64,000 bases of DNA. It comes from Lottia gigantea (Eukaryota; Mollusca; Gastropoda; Lottiidae). This document shows positions 40,130 through 51,814 of this stretch, one piece after another. Every line of letters begins with the position of its first letter. Within the stretch, counting starts at the first letter, position 1. The stretch spans positions 1,153,922 to 1,217,921 of the forward strand of contig NW_008710370.1 of the NCBI RefSeq assembly GCF_000327385.1, given 5' to 3'. The notes under the pieces are model-generated. The model was not told the origin of the DNA and did no database searches. It worked only from the letters and a program-made list of their open reading frames with translations. The position numbers were made by a program, and so were the translations under genes.

Positions 40130-41330
40130 GTGCTTCTGTAAAACAACATTTCTTGATACTTATGTAAAACAACCAAGCATTCTTCTTCTGTAAACAACCC
40201 TTAATCATACCTCTTTAAAACAACCATACATTCCATTACTGTAAAACAACCAAACATTCTACTTCTGTAAAACAACCATACATTCTACTTCTTTAAATCA
40301 ACCATACATTCTACTTCTGTTAAACAACCAGTTACGATACTTTTGTAAAACAATCTTGTATTCTACTTCTGTAAAACAATCATTCAGTATATTTCTGTAA
40401 ACAAACCCTAATAATACATCTTTGAAACAACCATAAAGTCCATTTTGTGTTAAACAACTAAACAACCATACATTCTACGACTGTAAAACAACATTTTTTA
40501 TATATACATCTGTAAACAACAACTTCTGATACCTCTATAAAACAACAACTCACGGTACTCTGTTAAAAGGTATTTTTGTCATATATGTAAAACATCTTTG
40601 ATTCTTCCATAAAGAAGATATTCACGATACATTTGTAAAAGAGACATCCATAATACTTCTGTGAACAACTTTCATTTTTACTTCTGTTAATTCAATAAAT
40701 AAAACTTCTGTAATTAAGTTAACTACAATTTATGATACATCTGTAAAACGATCACTTATGATATTTCTGTTGACAACCATTCATGATACATCTTTAAACA
40801 ACTATTCACGCTACTTCTGTTAAAAGAACAATCATTATATTTCCTTAAAACAGACATTCATAACACAAGCGTAGAAAGGCATTCGGTAAGCAACACTTAC
40901 GTAAAACATCCATGGTTCTTCGATAAAGCACGTAAAACCTTCGTTCACAATAGTATGTCGTGTTATTTTCATACTTCTGTAGAACGACCATTCATAATGC
41001 TTCTGTATGAGAACCATTAATTATTCTATAGTAAAACAATCATTCCTGATAAATCTGCAACAACCATTCGTGAAACTTCTGTAAAAGAACTGTCCATAAT
41101 GCTTCTGTAAAAGTACCATTCTTAATACTTCCGTAAAAATAACCATTCGAATTACTTCTTTAAAACAACCATACTTGATACTTCTGTAAAACAACCATTT
41201 ATAATATATCTGTAACACAACCAGTCATGATACTTCTGTAAAACAACCATTTATAATATATCTGTAACACAACCAGTCATGATACTTCTGTAAAACCACA
41301 ATTCAAGATACTTCTGTGGATAACCATATA
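40130..41330. repeat. 26-bp minisatellite, about 46 units, upstream of foxA
   Basis: The unit is close to TGATACTTCTGTAAAACAAC plus CATTCA. Units vary mainly in the CATTCATGATA part and keep CTTCTGTAAAACAACCA. Three units have the exact forkhead consensus GTAAACA (40190-40196, 40397-40403, 40512-40518) where most have GTAAAACA. Near the right end a 52-bp dimer repeats almost perfectly (about 41185-41290). The array starts about 1.2 kb upstream of the foxA ATG. Confidence 0.93.
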
Positions 41331-42329
41331 GGGCATCACTAGTCGATTGATGTATATGAATATCGCTGTTGTACTACTATCTGGTGTTTGCTTGTGATTT
41401 GAACCTCTCGGATGGGTGAGCTGCCGAGCAAGGTAGACGCTTTATGCGATCATTGTTTTTCTCATTGTTCGGAGGTGCTGTTAAAAATAAATCGTCATAA
41501 TGATGGGGCGATAAACCAAGTAACCCCTCAGAACTACTTAGAAATAAAGGGAACATCCACGCCTTAAAATAAATTTGTCATCAAAGTTTGTAAGTCATTC
41601 TTCTATATAAATAAATGTTTTTAAAAAAAATTATTTGACCATGGCCATAGAATATAGCTTTGTATAACCCAATTCCAGAAAGGGATTTTAATTGAGAATT
41701 TTTGTTTTGATATGATGTATAATAATTAGGTAATGAGCAAATTGATTGTGTTAATTAACCCATTACTATAATAATGTGTTGTTTACCAACAATATGCACT
41801 TAGAGAGGTGTTAAACAACAACTCTAGTATAATTTGCAACGTGTGAACACATTGGTTAGGTGTTAAATGGTTTACAAGGTGTTTAAGATTTTTTTCTATT
41901 TAAAATAAAAGTTTAACAAAATATGCCTTAATTATTTTTAAACAGTTTTTATTCTTAGATTTATCACTGAATAAAAGATACAAATATATTCTTAGAACAT
42001 ATTTAAATTCATTTTTTCATGATATTTGTTGGCAGTCATCTAATGATGTAGTTAAAACTACTTGCGTTAAGAAAAAATTATTATTTTCAGTTACATCAGA
42101 AATTTTGCTTCGTTGATTTGACAGATCTAGTTGTGAAAAAAAGTAAAAAAAAATTATATTCAAATTGCCAGTATATCTAGAATCATAGAAACATGTGTTC
42201 TATACAAAAAAGAATTGACCGAAAAAAAAAAATAAATTACAAAAGTCATTTGTCTGATTAATGAGAACAATTCAATTTTCATACAAATTTATCGATACAC
42301 TCGTCCAGATATAAAGAGTATCACAATAT
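41331..42329. other. AT-rich foxA 5' flank
   Basis: No coding, RNA or transposon signal was recognised. The related words AGGTGTTAAA and GTGTTAAA recur near 41810-41880 but form no array. Confidence 0.5.
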
Positions 42330-42640
42330 TCCATAACATACGCCGGCTTCAATGAACAATTGAGATTAAAGGGAAAATCCGTTTAATGATACAGGTGAGT
42401 TACGCTAGAATTTCCATATACAAGGTAGAACAGGTGGAAAGCGACAGTGATTCATATCGGGAATCAAAGTAATTCTGCCTGGAACGATTCTATTTTTACC
42501 GTTATTAGAACCTGCTATACGGTCCCTAGTTTAATTATCAAGTAGTCAGGAATCAATTTTAATTCTCTGTCCCCAAGTCATTAGTGATAGCTGACTGATT
42601 AGACACACGGCAGGTGGTCAGCGATAATAATATTGTCTTT
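42330..42640. promoter_or_regulatory. Candidate foxA upstream enhancer (E-box/TCF/GATA words)
   Basis: This is a less AT-rich block about 3.4-3.7 kb upstream of foxA. It has three CAGGTG E-boxes (42392-42397, 42431-42436, 42611-42616), a TCF/LEF-type ATCAAAG (42463-42469), a GATAA site (42623-42627) and several ATTAG/AATTA homeodomain cores. These factor classes are known regulators of foxA in other animals. Function is inferred from motif density and position only. Confidence 0.3.
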
Positions 42641-43084
42641 ATGTTCACCAATATAAGGAATGCTTTCAATATATAAACCCTGTAAACGAATCTAAAACTA
42701 TTTGTAAATTATATATTGCAGCATGACAGATTTAAATTGCACTACATTGTGCTCTGGAAAATGATAACACCTTATTAATGATTCCGTAACAAAAACAAAT
42801 TGTCTCACGAAGAAGGGTTTTCCTTTTTATTTAAAACTAAGTCTTATGATAAATTTCCAATGGTTGCCTTAAACGAGGGCGTTCTTTAGAGAACTTACTT
42901 TTAATCTCAATGAAAGGAGATCAATCTAAGTATCAAAAAATAAAAAGTTAATGAAATTTTCTTAGTTTGTTAATCTGGTAATTATCATGTCAAACAATCG
43001 CCCTTTTTCAAGACAGATAATACGCTACGCATGGACGACTATCAACTGTATGCATTGTGTGACTGCCTTGCACGAGGTACCTCA

Positions 43085-43450
43085 GCTCGTGACCCTAATC
43101 AAATAGTGATTAGGATTACTTACACAAAATTACTTTCTCTTCATCATCGGCTCTCTTTGATTTCTAACAGAGCATCTGATTGGTTGACAAAAACAGATGT
43201 TTAGCACCGTAGAATCTTTTTGTGATCCAGTTATCCAGACGATTAAATATTTTCTCTTTGAAAATCGACTGGAAAGTCGAAAATACAATGTAAGGAAATT
43301 ATGTCATTTAGCCATTAGCACAAGTAAACATGTAAATAAACGTTACACATCCACGATTTCAACATGGCCGACCCCGTAACTGGACTTGAAAAGATACATA
43401 ATTGGCGCCATTTCCCAAACAATGCCTAGCTATTCTGAAGGTAAACATTA
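43085..43450. promoter_or_regulatory. Candidate foxA enhancer: K50 homeodomain, TCF and forkhead sites
   Basis: CCTAATCA (43094-43101) and TGATTAGG (43107-43114) form a palindrome with a 5-bp centre. It overlaps GGATTA (43113-43118), an Otx/Goosecoid-type K50 site. CTTTGAT (43155-43161) is a TCF site. GTAAACA (43324-43330), GTAAATA (43332-43338) and GTAAACA (43441-43447) match the forkhead consensus, the first two 8 bp apart. A 21-codon frame from 43364 (starting MADPVTGLEK) also lies here. I treat it as chance. Confidence 0.35.
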
Positions 43451-44639
43451 GGAACAAGTGCGCGAAATGAACAAGTTTTTATGAGATGTATAGATTACAT
43501 GTCTGTCACCATGTCAACAGTAAAATTAACACATGTTTGTTGTAATTTACTTATTGGCTCTTAATCAAAATTACACCCTCACAAATATACGAGAAATTCG
43601 CGCCACTTTGTCAATAAGGACACCCCTTTGTACGAAATGTAAACTAGTCAACTGTTCTAGACAAATGTAAAACATTTTAAGAACTTTAAACTTTCTCTTT
43701 TGTTCATAAAGTTAACATAAAAAGAATAGGAGACATTTGACCTGTAATCTTTATCAATTCTATTCTAAACAGATTATTTTTTTTTTATCATTTTTGAACA
43801 ACCAAATTGTGTTTCATTGTAGACACATTGTAAACCCCTATTTTGTAATAATGCCCAACTTCCATACAGGATGCTTCTTATTGACTTTAGAGTAAAAAGG
43901 AAATGTATAACGTTGACCACAGAGTAATAATGAGGTCTCATTAAACTCTAATACGATGGTCACACGTACCGGAACAGCAAGTCTTCAAATATGGTAATGT
44001 CATTATAAAAATGGAAAAAGATGCTTAATTTTACAACCGGGCTAAGAGTCCCTTTATACTCCAGCCATGTTAATGTCCACTTGTGTCCACCTGGATAAAT
44101 TGAAAAGCTTTGTGTGTGGTAATTGAAAGGGTCAAGAACATCGACCCTTTCTCCCTAGCACCTCAGATGACGACTCTTCATACCTTCCACACAGAAGAGT
44201 GTACACTATGGTAACGTATGAACAACCAAGTGGGTAAAAAGGGTTTATTGCCCCCTAATGAGTTGCATGTAAACAAAGTCAGTAGGGCGCTTAATCATCA
44301 TTTGTTATTTTTGTCAGCTTTAAGGTTAATTTTAATAGAAGGACAAATAATTTAACAATTAATAGAAAGAGACAGATATTGATTCAATTTGTTTTCATAC
44401 ATTAGTATCAATACACTAATAGAAGAAATTTAGCATTGATATGTGATCTCTTGTAAACAAATATTTAAAATGGCTTACTTTCCTTTCATTTCCGTACCTT
44501 TTCTAAAATAATGTGTTAAATAAGGCTAACCTAATTGATTTGCTGATCCTGTCCATCTGGCTATACTAGACAGGGGTACGATGGCATGAAGCTAAAGTGA
44601 AATAATTAGTATCAATAGTATGGTGAAAATATCTTTTAA
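43451..44639. other. Intergenic foxA-distal flank
   Basis: Further forkhead consensus words GTAAACA occur at 44269-44275 and 44453-44459. No gene, array or transposon end was recognised. Confidence 0.5.
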
Positions 44640-44972
44640 AGGGACAGTTTCATTATCCGTGTGACCAATCGTACCTTTGTCTCAGAAGCTGGAATTTTTT
44701 AGCTAAGCTAATCAGTAATAGTGTTCAAAGCTCACCGTCGAAATATAAGCTTTCAAATCCATGTGTTTCCGGGGTTATCTGCGTTTGAAAGTTAAAATGA
44801 CGACTCATATATAGAAAAGCATATATTTTTATATAATTATATATGTTCTATGTTAAATAATTTCTAGTTTGAGGTATTTTTGGAAGAAATCATCCGATTT
44901 TCATGCATTTCTAGTACTTCTGAAGACTTTTTAAAAGACCTAAATCAACCGAAAATGGCGAATCTTTTACTT
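44640..44972. mobile_element. TTAA-type MITE, family B copy 2
   Basis: The element begins AGGGACAGTTTCATTATCCG after TTAA (44636-44639) and is followed by TTAA (44973-44976). Its interior is collinear with copy 1 at 17304: GTGACCAATCG, AGCTAAGCTAATCAGT, CCATGTGT, GCGTTTGAAAGTTAA and AATCAACCGAAAATG. Its right end has decayed relative to copy 1. An open frame inside (44880-45089) is accidental. Confidence 0.78.
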
Positions 44973-44976
44973 TTAA

Positions 44977-45938
44977 GCCCAAAAACTGATAAAGTTTTAA
45001 CGATAAAGCATATAACTTCCACTTCATGTAATTATTCTACCTACATCACTGATTGGGAAAGTCTGCCGATTGGGTATATTATCTTTTGAGCAGAAAACAA
45101 AAATACAGACACAAAAGACACATAAAGTATATATATGGCTTGGTTGATCAAAACATCTAAATGGACTTCAACATTAGGTTACCTTTTTCGATTACTTTCA
45201 AAATTTCGGAAATATCAGAGCCATGTTCGACGATATCAAATTAACTATGGAACGTAACGTTACAGCATTTTTCTACCTTCATAAAGTTTTTCATTCATAG
45301 TGTCTTTTTCCTTTTTCTCGGCAAATATAGTCACTTTTATGTTAATTCATGTGCCGTATGATTGATTTAATTGTATATGGATAAACTAAGTAAAGAATTA
45401 GATATACATTTATACACTTGAAATGTAAATATGTTTAGACTGCCATTTGACTACCACACGCACACATACATTAATGAAGCTATGACTATAGAGAAAGTGT
45501 GAACATAACATTATAATAATCAAAATAATTCAATCGGCAAACAAGTGATTGGTAAAACCAATATCTAAAATAGAAAATAATTTCAAAGTCAATATGTGCA
45601 CGTGTCTACGGAGAATGAATTGACTATTGTAATATATGGTGTATATCAATAATCTTATAATCTTACTGAATTTAAACACAAGACGATAGTATACATTTTT
45701 ATGATCAAAATCTAGCATTTCAACTTAAGTTCTCGACAGCTATTTCTAAGATCAGCCAGCTTTGCCTTTAATTATGTCTTACCATTCATTAGGTATATTA
45801 CAATGGAATTAATTTTCTTATCATAAAACAAGACTTTAATAAAAATTTCTCAATATTACTAATCGAAACATAGGCGTTCTTTCATCTAATGGAGTTCAAT
45901 CAATGCTGCAATATCAATTTCTAGAATGAAAATAAGCA
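44977..45938. other. Intergenic sequence, nothing recognised
   Basis: AT-rich with short random frames. Sequence just before 45939 might be decayed LINE body, but I cannot read any reverse-transcriptase motif in it. Confidence 0.5.
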
Positions 45939-46142
45939 TTGGGCAACCTCTTTGTGGCGAGAACACATAAGTTGACGAAACGAGATATAAGAATATACAG
46001 TTTCACAAATAGAGTAGTAGATCTATGGAACATCTTACCATATCAGATATTAACATCAAAGACCATAAATCCATCAATTGGCATAATGTTAAACAGTATG
46101 GTTGGTAAGACAAAATCATTTATTTTTTCAATTACCAATTAA
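45939..46142 (+). mobile_element. LINE remnant: C-terminal tail of ORF2
   Basis: The frame reads THKLTKRDIRIYSFTNRVVD, then LWNILPYQILTS. This matches the characteristic C-terminal tail that follows the reverse-transcriptase domain in non-LTR retrotransposons of the CR1/Jockey type, where I recall the pattern R..YFFSNRVVN.WN.LP...V.A.S...FK. Only this end is left. No catalytic YADD box or endonuclease is visible nearby, so this is a 5'-truncated, inactive copy. The following 60 bp drift from the expected FKNRLD ending. Confidence 0.65.
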
Positions 46143-47334
46143 CAGTAGGTTTGGCCCAATAAAATCAAAATTGTAGGCAAACAAGGCCACGAGGCTGTCA
46201 GATATGGATTTCAAAAGTTGTCAAGATGGCGAAAGTTTTTATTTCGTAATGTTTGAGGCAAACAAGTTCTACCAAAGACCATATTTCGTACCCCACTATA
46301 TTGTTGGGAAAAAATCTTATGTTACAACTATTGAATAGAAAGTTTTTTTACATGTGGTAACAAAAAATGCGGGTGGCCTTCTTTCACTCTTCAATGGTCA
46401 TACAACAATAAGGCACCACAAAAATAGCAGGCCACGTGCGAGAAAGAACAATGATATAAGCGACGTTTGTTTTGTTATATGGATGAGTTGGTTTAGGTAA
46501 TGGCACGAACTGGAGCTAACAAGACGAGGGTGTTGAATAGAATGTTTAAAGTGAGAACGAGAATATTGGAGTAGATTACTGTGAATAGCGTAAGAAAGGC
46601 TTATGTTAAAAGGGATTATAACATTGCTTTTTTTCTAGCCCATTTCGCACCACTCAATACAACACTTCAGAATTAAAATACTCTCGTTTCAAGTGGATGG
46701 CGAGTCCTTTTCTTTAAAAAAACGAGATTGGAAAGAGAATGATTCAGGTGTTCAGAAAGCAATCACCGTGTTGTCATTCTTTTCGTCCTTTTTTCTCACA
46801 CTTATACCCCATTACATCCAGATTAGAGATTCAGCCTTAAAAAGCCGGAAGTCTACTCGTACATGACACTTGTGTAGAGGTTTTGTTCCTCTATGTTTTG
46901 TTATGTATAATAATTTTGGCAGGTTATTGCATGAAGCTTAAAATTTCTTTTTTCTGAAAGAGGAATAATTTTCGAGTAAAGAATAGGCTAGATAAAGGAC
47001 TGGAAAAGAGATTTATTCTTTATAGAAATTTTACGTCAAACATTAGAATAGATATATTTAAGCAGATATTGTAATTGTGTATAAGAATGGGAATCATTTT
47101 CTAAAACATTTGCACAGAGAAAATAGCAAAAATATCATTCTTTCATACTCAAATAATAGGCATCTGAACATAGATAGAATTTTCACCATTAAAATTTTAC
47201 CAATGAAAATGGTTTTGAACAAAATAAGCAGTAAAATCACAGAAGCCTGCAATATGCAGCGAAGAAATGCAACAAATGTCTAAATATTTAGTAAATACAC
47301 AAAAAACAATTGACATGCTTTTGCCTGGACAAGA
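46143..47334. other. Intergenic sequence, nothing recognised
   Basis: No coding or RNA signal was recognised. The first part could include LINE 3' untranslated sequence, but no poly(A) or microsatellite tail marks its end. Confidence 0.5.
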
Positions 47335-48130
47335 AGTATCGATATTTTTATCAGACCACAACTGATTTGTTTTTCTTGAATCACAAATGTCTTGTTTTTA
47401 TCAGATTAAATCTTACTTTTATCGGAACACAGCTGATTTGTTTTTATCAGACCACATTGGTATTGCCTTTATCATACCAAAAACTGACTTATTTTTATAA
47501 GATCACAAATGACTCGTTTTTACCCGTCCATATTTGTATCGTTTTTAACAGACCCAAAAAATGATTTGTCTTTATGAGACCACGCAAAAAAGGACTTGTC
47601 TTTATGAGACCACAACCGATTTGTATTTACATGAGATCACAACTGTCTATTTATTTTTTATTTGATCACAACTATCTAGTTTTTATCAGACCTTATCTGT
47701 ATTGTTTTATCAGACAACAAATGTATCGTCCTTATCAGATCAAAACTGACTTGTTTTTTTATCAGATCACGACTGACTTGTTTTTTATTAGATCACAACT
47801 CACTTGTTTTTATTAGATCACAACTGACTTGTTTTTATCACATCACAACTGTTTTTATCACATCATAACTGTTTTTATCACATCACAACTGTTTTTATCA
47901 CATCACAACTGTTTTTATCTCATCACAACTGTATTTATCACATCATAACTGACTGATTTTTTTTATCATATCACATTAGATGGCAACTTAATTGTGTTCT
48001 TATCAGGCCATAACCGCCTTTTTTGTCAAATAACAACCGATTTGTTGTCAGACCAAAACTGATTGTATTTGTCAGATCTCAACTGATGTGGTTTATCACT
48101 CCCAACTAACTTGCTTTAATTAGACAACGG
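47335..48130. repeat. 26-bp minisatellite, about 30 units, with a 20-bp sub-array
   Basis: The main unit contains TTGTTTTTATCAGATCACAA followed by CTGACT. Around 47838-47950 a shortened 20-bp form (AACTGTTTTTATCACATCAC) is repeated five to six times, evidently after loss of the GACTTG segment. The unit length equals that of the array at 40130, but the sequences are unrelated on either strand. Confidence 0.92.
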
Positions 48131-49810
48131 GCTTTTATTGTAACTGGCTTGATTTTTTTTATATTACAATTTTATATCAGTTTTATTTTAGTCTTGTTCT
48201 AGACTAAAGTTCGTCGTATTAAAACTTAATTTTGTGGTATGACATTCGTATAAATAGCCAGGAATTTGAATAACTGCTCTTTCAATGTTTGAATTAAAGC
48301 CTCGTCAACTGTACACGATTAAAAATTAAACTTGAGCCTTTTTAAATGAGCATTTGTTTTGAATAATCGAATATTGACCAAAAACAATGTTAATAATTAA
48401 GAGTGCAATATGAAAAAGTATAACATAACATACAGGTAAAAATTTTGATGGTCTGGTAGTTGGAAGGAAGCGAATTTCAATATTGACCATATTTTGTTCA
48501 CACAAACAGAAAAGAAAATAAGAGACAAGTACACAATAGATGTCACATAGTAAATCCCTCTTCGTTACAATACAGCAAATATTGAACTTTTGTTGCAACA
48601 CATGACCCTCTTTTATAACCTGGTCAAAAACCGTCTCCATTAAAATTGTGGAATCTGTTAAGTAAACTTTACTCAATTGGTGTCTTTTTTCTATAAAATG
48701 CTAATTATTTTCTAAAGATGAAAATCAACTTTTATTAACCACTTTCGATGAATGCTTTGAACTTCGTTCTTTTTGATGTATTTATTCAAGCTCCTTTCGG
48801 AAATCCTTCAAAGATTTCTAATATCAATTTCATAGGAATTCACAATTTTAAAATTTTGTTTCGTTTCGAATCACACATTTTAAGGCCATCGCCAACATGA
48901 CATATTTAATATTTAGTAAGACAACTCTTTTCAGACTGTGGCTTCACGAGCGTTCTGCTGCGTAAAAGGTTTCAAAAAAATTCAACAAGAACTGTGAGAA
49001 TAAAATTTTATGCAAGTTTAAAGTCAACATTTTACGTGTGTGTATCCAAATTACTTTTAAAAAAACTTCAGATGTTTGGACAAAATAAAGCTTCAAGTAA
49101 AAGTGACACATTTTGGATGGAAAATAATTGAAAAATCATCGAGTAGATCGCTGTAACCAAATATACATTGTAAATGATTCAAAATCGCTAAAGAAAGAAA
49201 TTTTGAAACTATAATGCCAATGGACAGAGCGGAAAATGAGTTATCACCAAATAATTGTTATTGTGAACATAAATCACGTTGAAATTTCAATTTAACCCTA
49301 CACAATTCTCTCTCCAAAAACATCTTTAACTCTATTTTACTTGAAGGGTTAAATTTTCTTTTTATGTGACATAACACAATGATTTTAGAAAATTAAATAG
49401 GACTTACTGGTTACGCTTCAACAACATTTTGATTTGTATGGTAATGATGTTTTTAAAGGAAAGCATCCTCTGAATCAAAGTTTACAATCTTCAGATGTGA
49501 AAGAAGCTTTCAAGATTATGCTAAGTAGGATTGGGGTTATTGTAACCTATGGCTGATCCTAACTATTCATTAGAATTGTTATAGGTAATCTGGTCTTGGT
49601 AAAAGGGTTTTCTCTTGATGATGCTTATGATGCAATGGTGAACTGTGATATTCTACCTTGACCTTATATTTAAATTTCGAAACTACATTAATTTAATTAG
49701 TTCTAGAAACTGAATTTATTATCAATTTTAGAAACTGCTGACCATCATCTCAAATACAATGCTAAAATCATTTGAACTTTGGTAATCGTGAATTTGGTCT
49801 CTGATCTCTA
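48131..49810. other. Intergenic sequence without a recognisable gene
   Basis: The 116-codon minus-strand frame at 48326-48676 has two hydrophobic stretches but matches nothing I know and lies in AT-rich DNA. No RNA gene was seen. Confidence 0.5.
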
Positions 49811-49891
49811 TTCCAGCCTCTGATAGATATTTTAATAGTTGTCGACTGCAAAACAACCGATAACTGTCAAAATATCTGTCAGAGGCTGGAA
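49811..49891. repeat. Near-perfect 81-bp inverted repeat (hairpin)
   Basis: TTCCAGCCTCTGATAGATAT on the left pairs with ATATCTGTCAGAGGCTGGAA on the right, and the stem continues for 33 bp to a 15-nt loop. As RNA from the plus strand it would have three G-U pairs and one A-C mismatch. Weaker pairing continues outward for about 15 bp. It could be a very small fold-back element or a small-RNA hairpin. It matches no miRNA that I recall. Confidence 0.6.
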
Positions 49892-50663
49892 AAGATGCAG
49901 ATGTTTCGGACTATAAGTATTTATGTAATGACATCTATATCGTAAATATGCTGCACTGCAATATGAAACAGACTAACACATAAAAATCAATATACATGCT
50001 TTTAGAATAATCTCCAGTAGGCCCTATAATATTCTTACAATATTTTATAATCAGAATGATATCAATGGTGATACTTATCAATTATCTTAATAGAAAAAGT
50101 AAACGCAGATCTGAACTTGTTGCCAATGACTATGTACAATTTACGGAGAAAATCAGATAAATCACCGCCAATCCTGCTAAAGCCCCTTTTAAGAAGGTTT
50201 GTATTACGAAAACCATTATTTTATCAAATAACAAAAGTCGACAGTAGTTGAGAGTAAATTAGGCGTGTAGTCATTTCTCGCCTTATTAAACCTAATGTGT
50301 TGAATTGGAGAGGAAGGCGGGGATCATATTGAGATTGGACAAGTATTAATTAGTTTGATGCTTTCTCTTCTAATAGCATCATGTAGAGAGCTTCTCTTTA
50401 ATACCACGTTACCAACCCCTAACATCAGTGTATCCCATCACCAAAATACGAAAATATATCGAAAATATAAAGTGTTTATTGATACTAACTCAAAGTTAAC
50501 TTTCCACTGCCACAAGATAACAGAACTTGTCAGAAATTTCAGCATTGTTATAAAATTTGGATTTTCTCTAAACTGTAAGGCTTAAAAAATGAATTATTGT
50601 GAGGGCGTTAGAGAACTTGAATACTGAAAAAAATGCTATATCGAGAGTTTTTTATAAGTTTAG
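49892..50663. other. Intergenic sequence, nothing recognised
   Basis: Short random frames only. No RNA, transposon or array signal was seen. Confidence 0.5.
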
Positions 50664-50988
50664 AGGGATACTACGTTTTAGAATAAACATCAAATTTTAA
50701 AATTTTAAACTTTGCCAATAAGAGCATTATATTCATCAGTAGATATACCTGGTGTCATAAATAACATAACAGGATCCTTATATAATCCGATAAATCCAAA
50801 AAACTTAATAAAAATGCAATTAACTATATTGAAAAACACTTAATATTGATATTGATTCCAATTTTCTAGATTTCAAAGGGATTCTGTGGTAACTTTATTA
50901 CACCAGGTAAGTTCACTGATGAATATATACTCATATTGACCATTCTTAAGAATTAAATTTTATGTTCATTCTAAGATATAGTATCACT
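50664..50988. mobile_element. Fold-back TTAA-type MITE, family C copy 1
   Basis: The two arms, each about 150 bp, are inverted copies over nearly the whole element. The left begins AGGGATACTACGTTTTAGAA and the right, reverse-complemented, begins AGTGATACTATATCTTAGAA. Both continue through ATTCATCAGT and TACCTGGTGT to ATCC. The flanks are TTAG and TTAA. The left arm and centre are shared with the copy at 63829 at roughly 94 percent identity by eye. No coding capacity. Confidence 0.85.
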
Positions 50989-51814
50989 TTAATTGTTGAA
51001 CTGTTGACGAAATACATTGATGGGCAATAAGGGCAGTAACTCTCGACAAATATTTAACGATTTTCTTTTCTTTCGATAACAGACAATTTTTTGTCCGTTT
51101 TCGCTGGACGGATACATGTCTGTTGATACCGGATGTTCAATAGTAGGCCAATATGTGGTAGTATCCACCAAAACGTATACTATTTCACGCAAAGAAAGCT
51201 TGATTGAATCCGTCTTTATCAAAAGTTATAACAAAAAATTGGCTATGACCAATATGAGAATTGCTGAAGGCAGTATTAGGCCAAACTAGTCGGAGATAAT
51301 TATTTTACTATGTTCATATGATAGTATTCTAAATGATCACTATAGACTTTTACCTGTGACTAATTACTATAAAATCTCAGTTTATTATTCTATAATGTAT
51401 TAAGCCCCAGGGTCATCTCTTCATGCCTATTTTATTCATATTGGAAAAAGGTGTAACAAAAGTGATATTTTTGGTTCAGGGATTCAATCAATATCTGCCT
51501 ATTGAAATGCTAGAATGGCTATAAATGACAGTCTTTTCACGGAAGATGCTTTGTCCTGAATTCATATGAACGAAGACATAAAAAGCAGGTTAATTGACTA
51601 AAGTACAATATTCTTTCCTTAATAAATATATTTTTGAAAAATTCTACCATTTATGGTTGAAACCATTGAGGAAGGATTTAATCATCTTAGCATTTATACA
51701 TAAAGTCATTCTAGAAATAGTAATATTAAACAGAACATAAAGGAACAACTATTTCAACAGTGAAAATATTTTATAAAGTCATCGTATATAAATACCAAAA
51801 TGGAATCCTCTTCT
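50989..51814. other. Intergenic sequence, nothing recognised
   Basis: AT-rich sequence between the fold-back element and the long minisatellite. No coding, RNA or transposon signal was recognised. Confidence 0.5.

Noticed and set aside
44880-45089. 69-codon plus-strand frame
   Set aside because: Lies mostly inside a family B MITE and is not kept in the other copy.
47077-47816. Chain of open frames through the 26-bp array
   Set aside because: Translations of the minisatellite. The unit is not a multiple of three, so no frame persists.
48326-48676. 116-codon minus-strand frame with hydrophobic stretches
   Set aside because: No recognisable family. Hydrophobic residues follow from T-rich codons.
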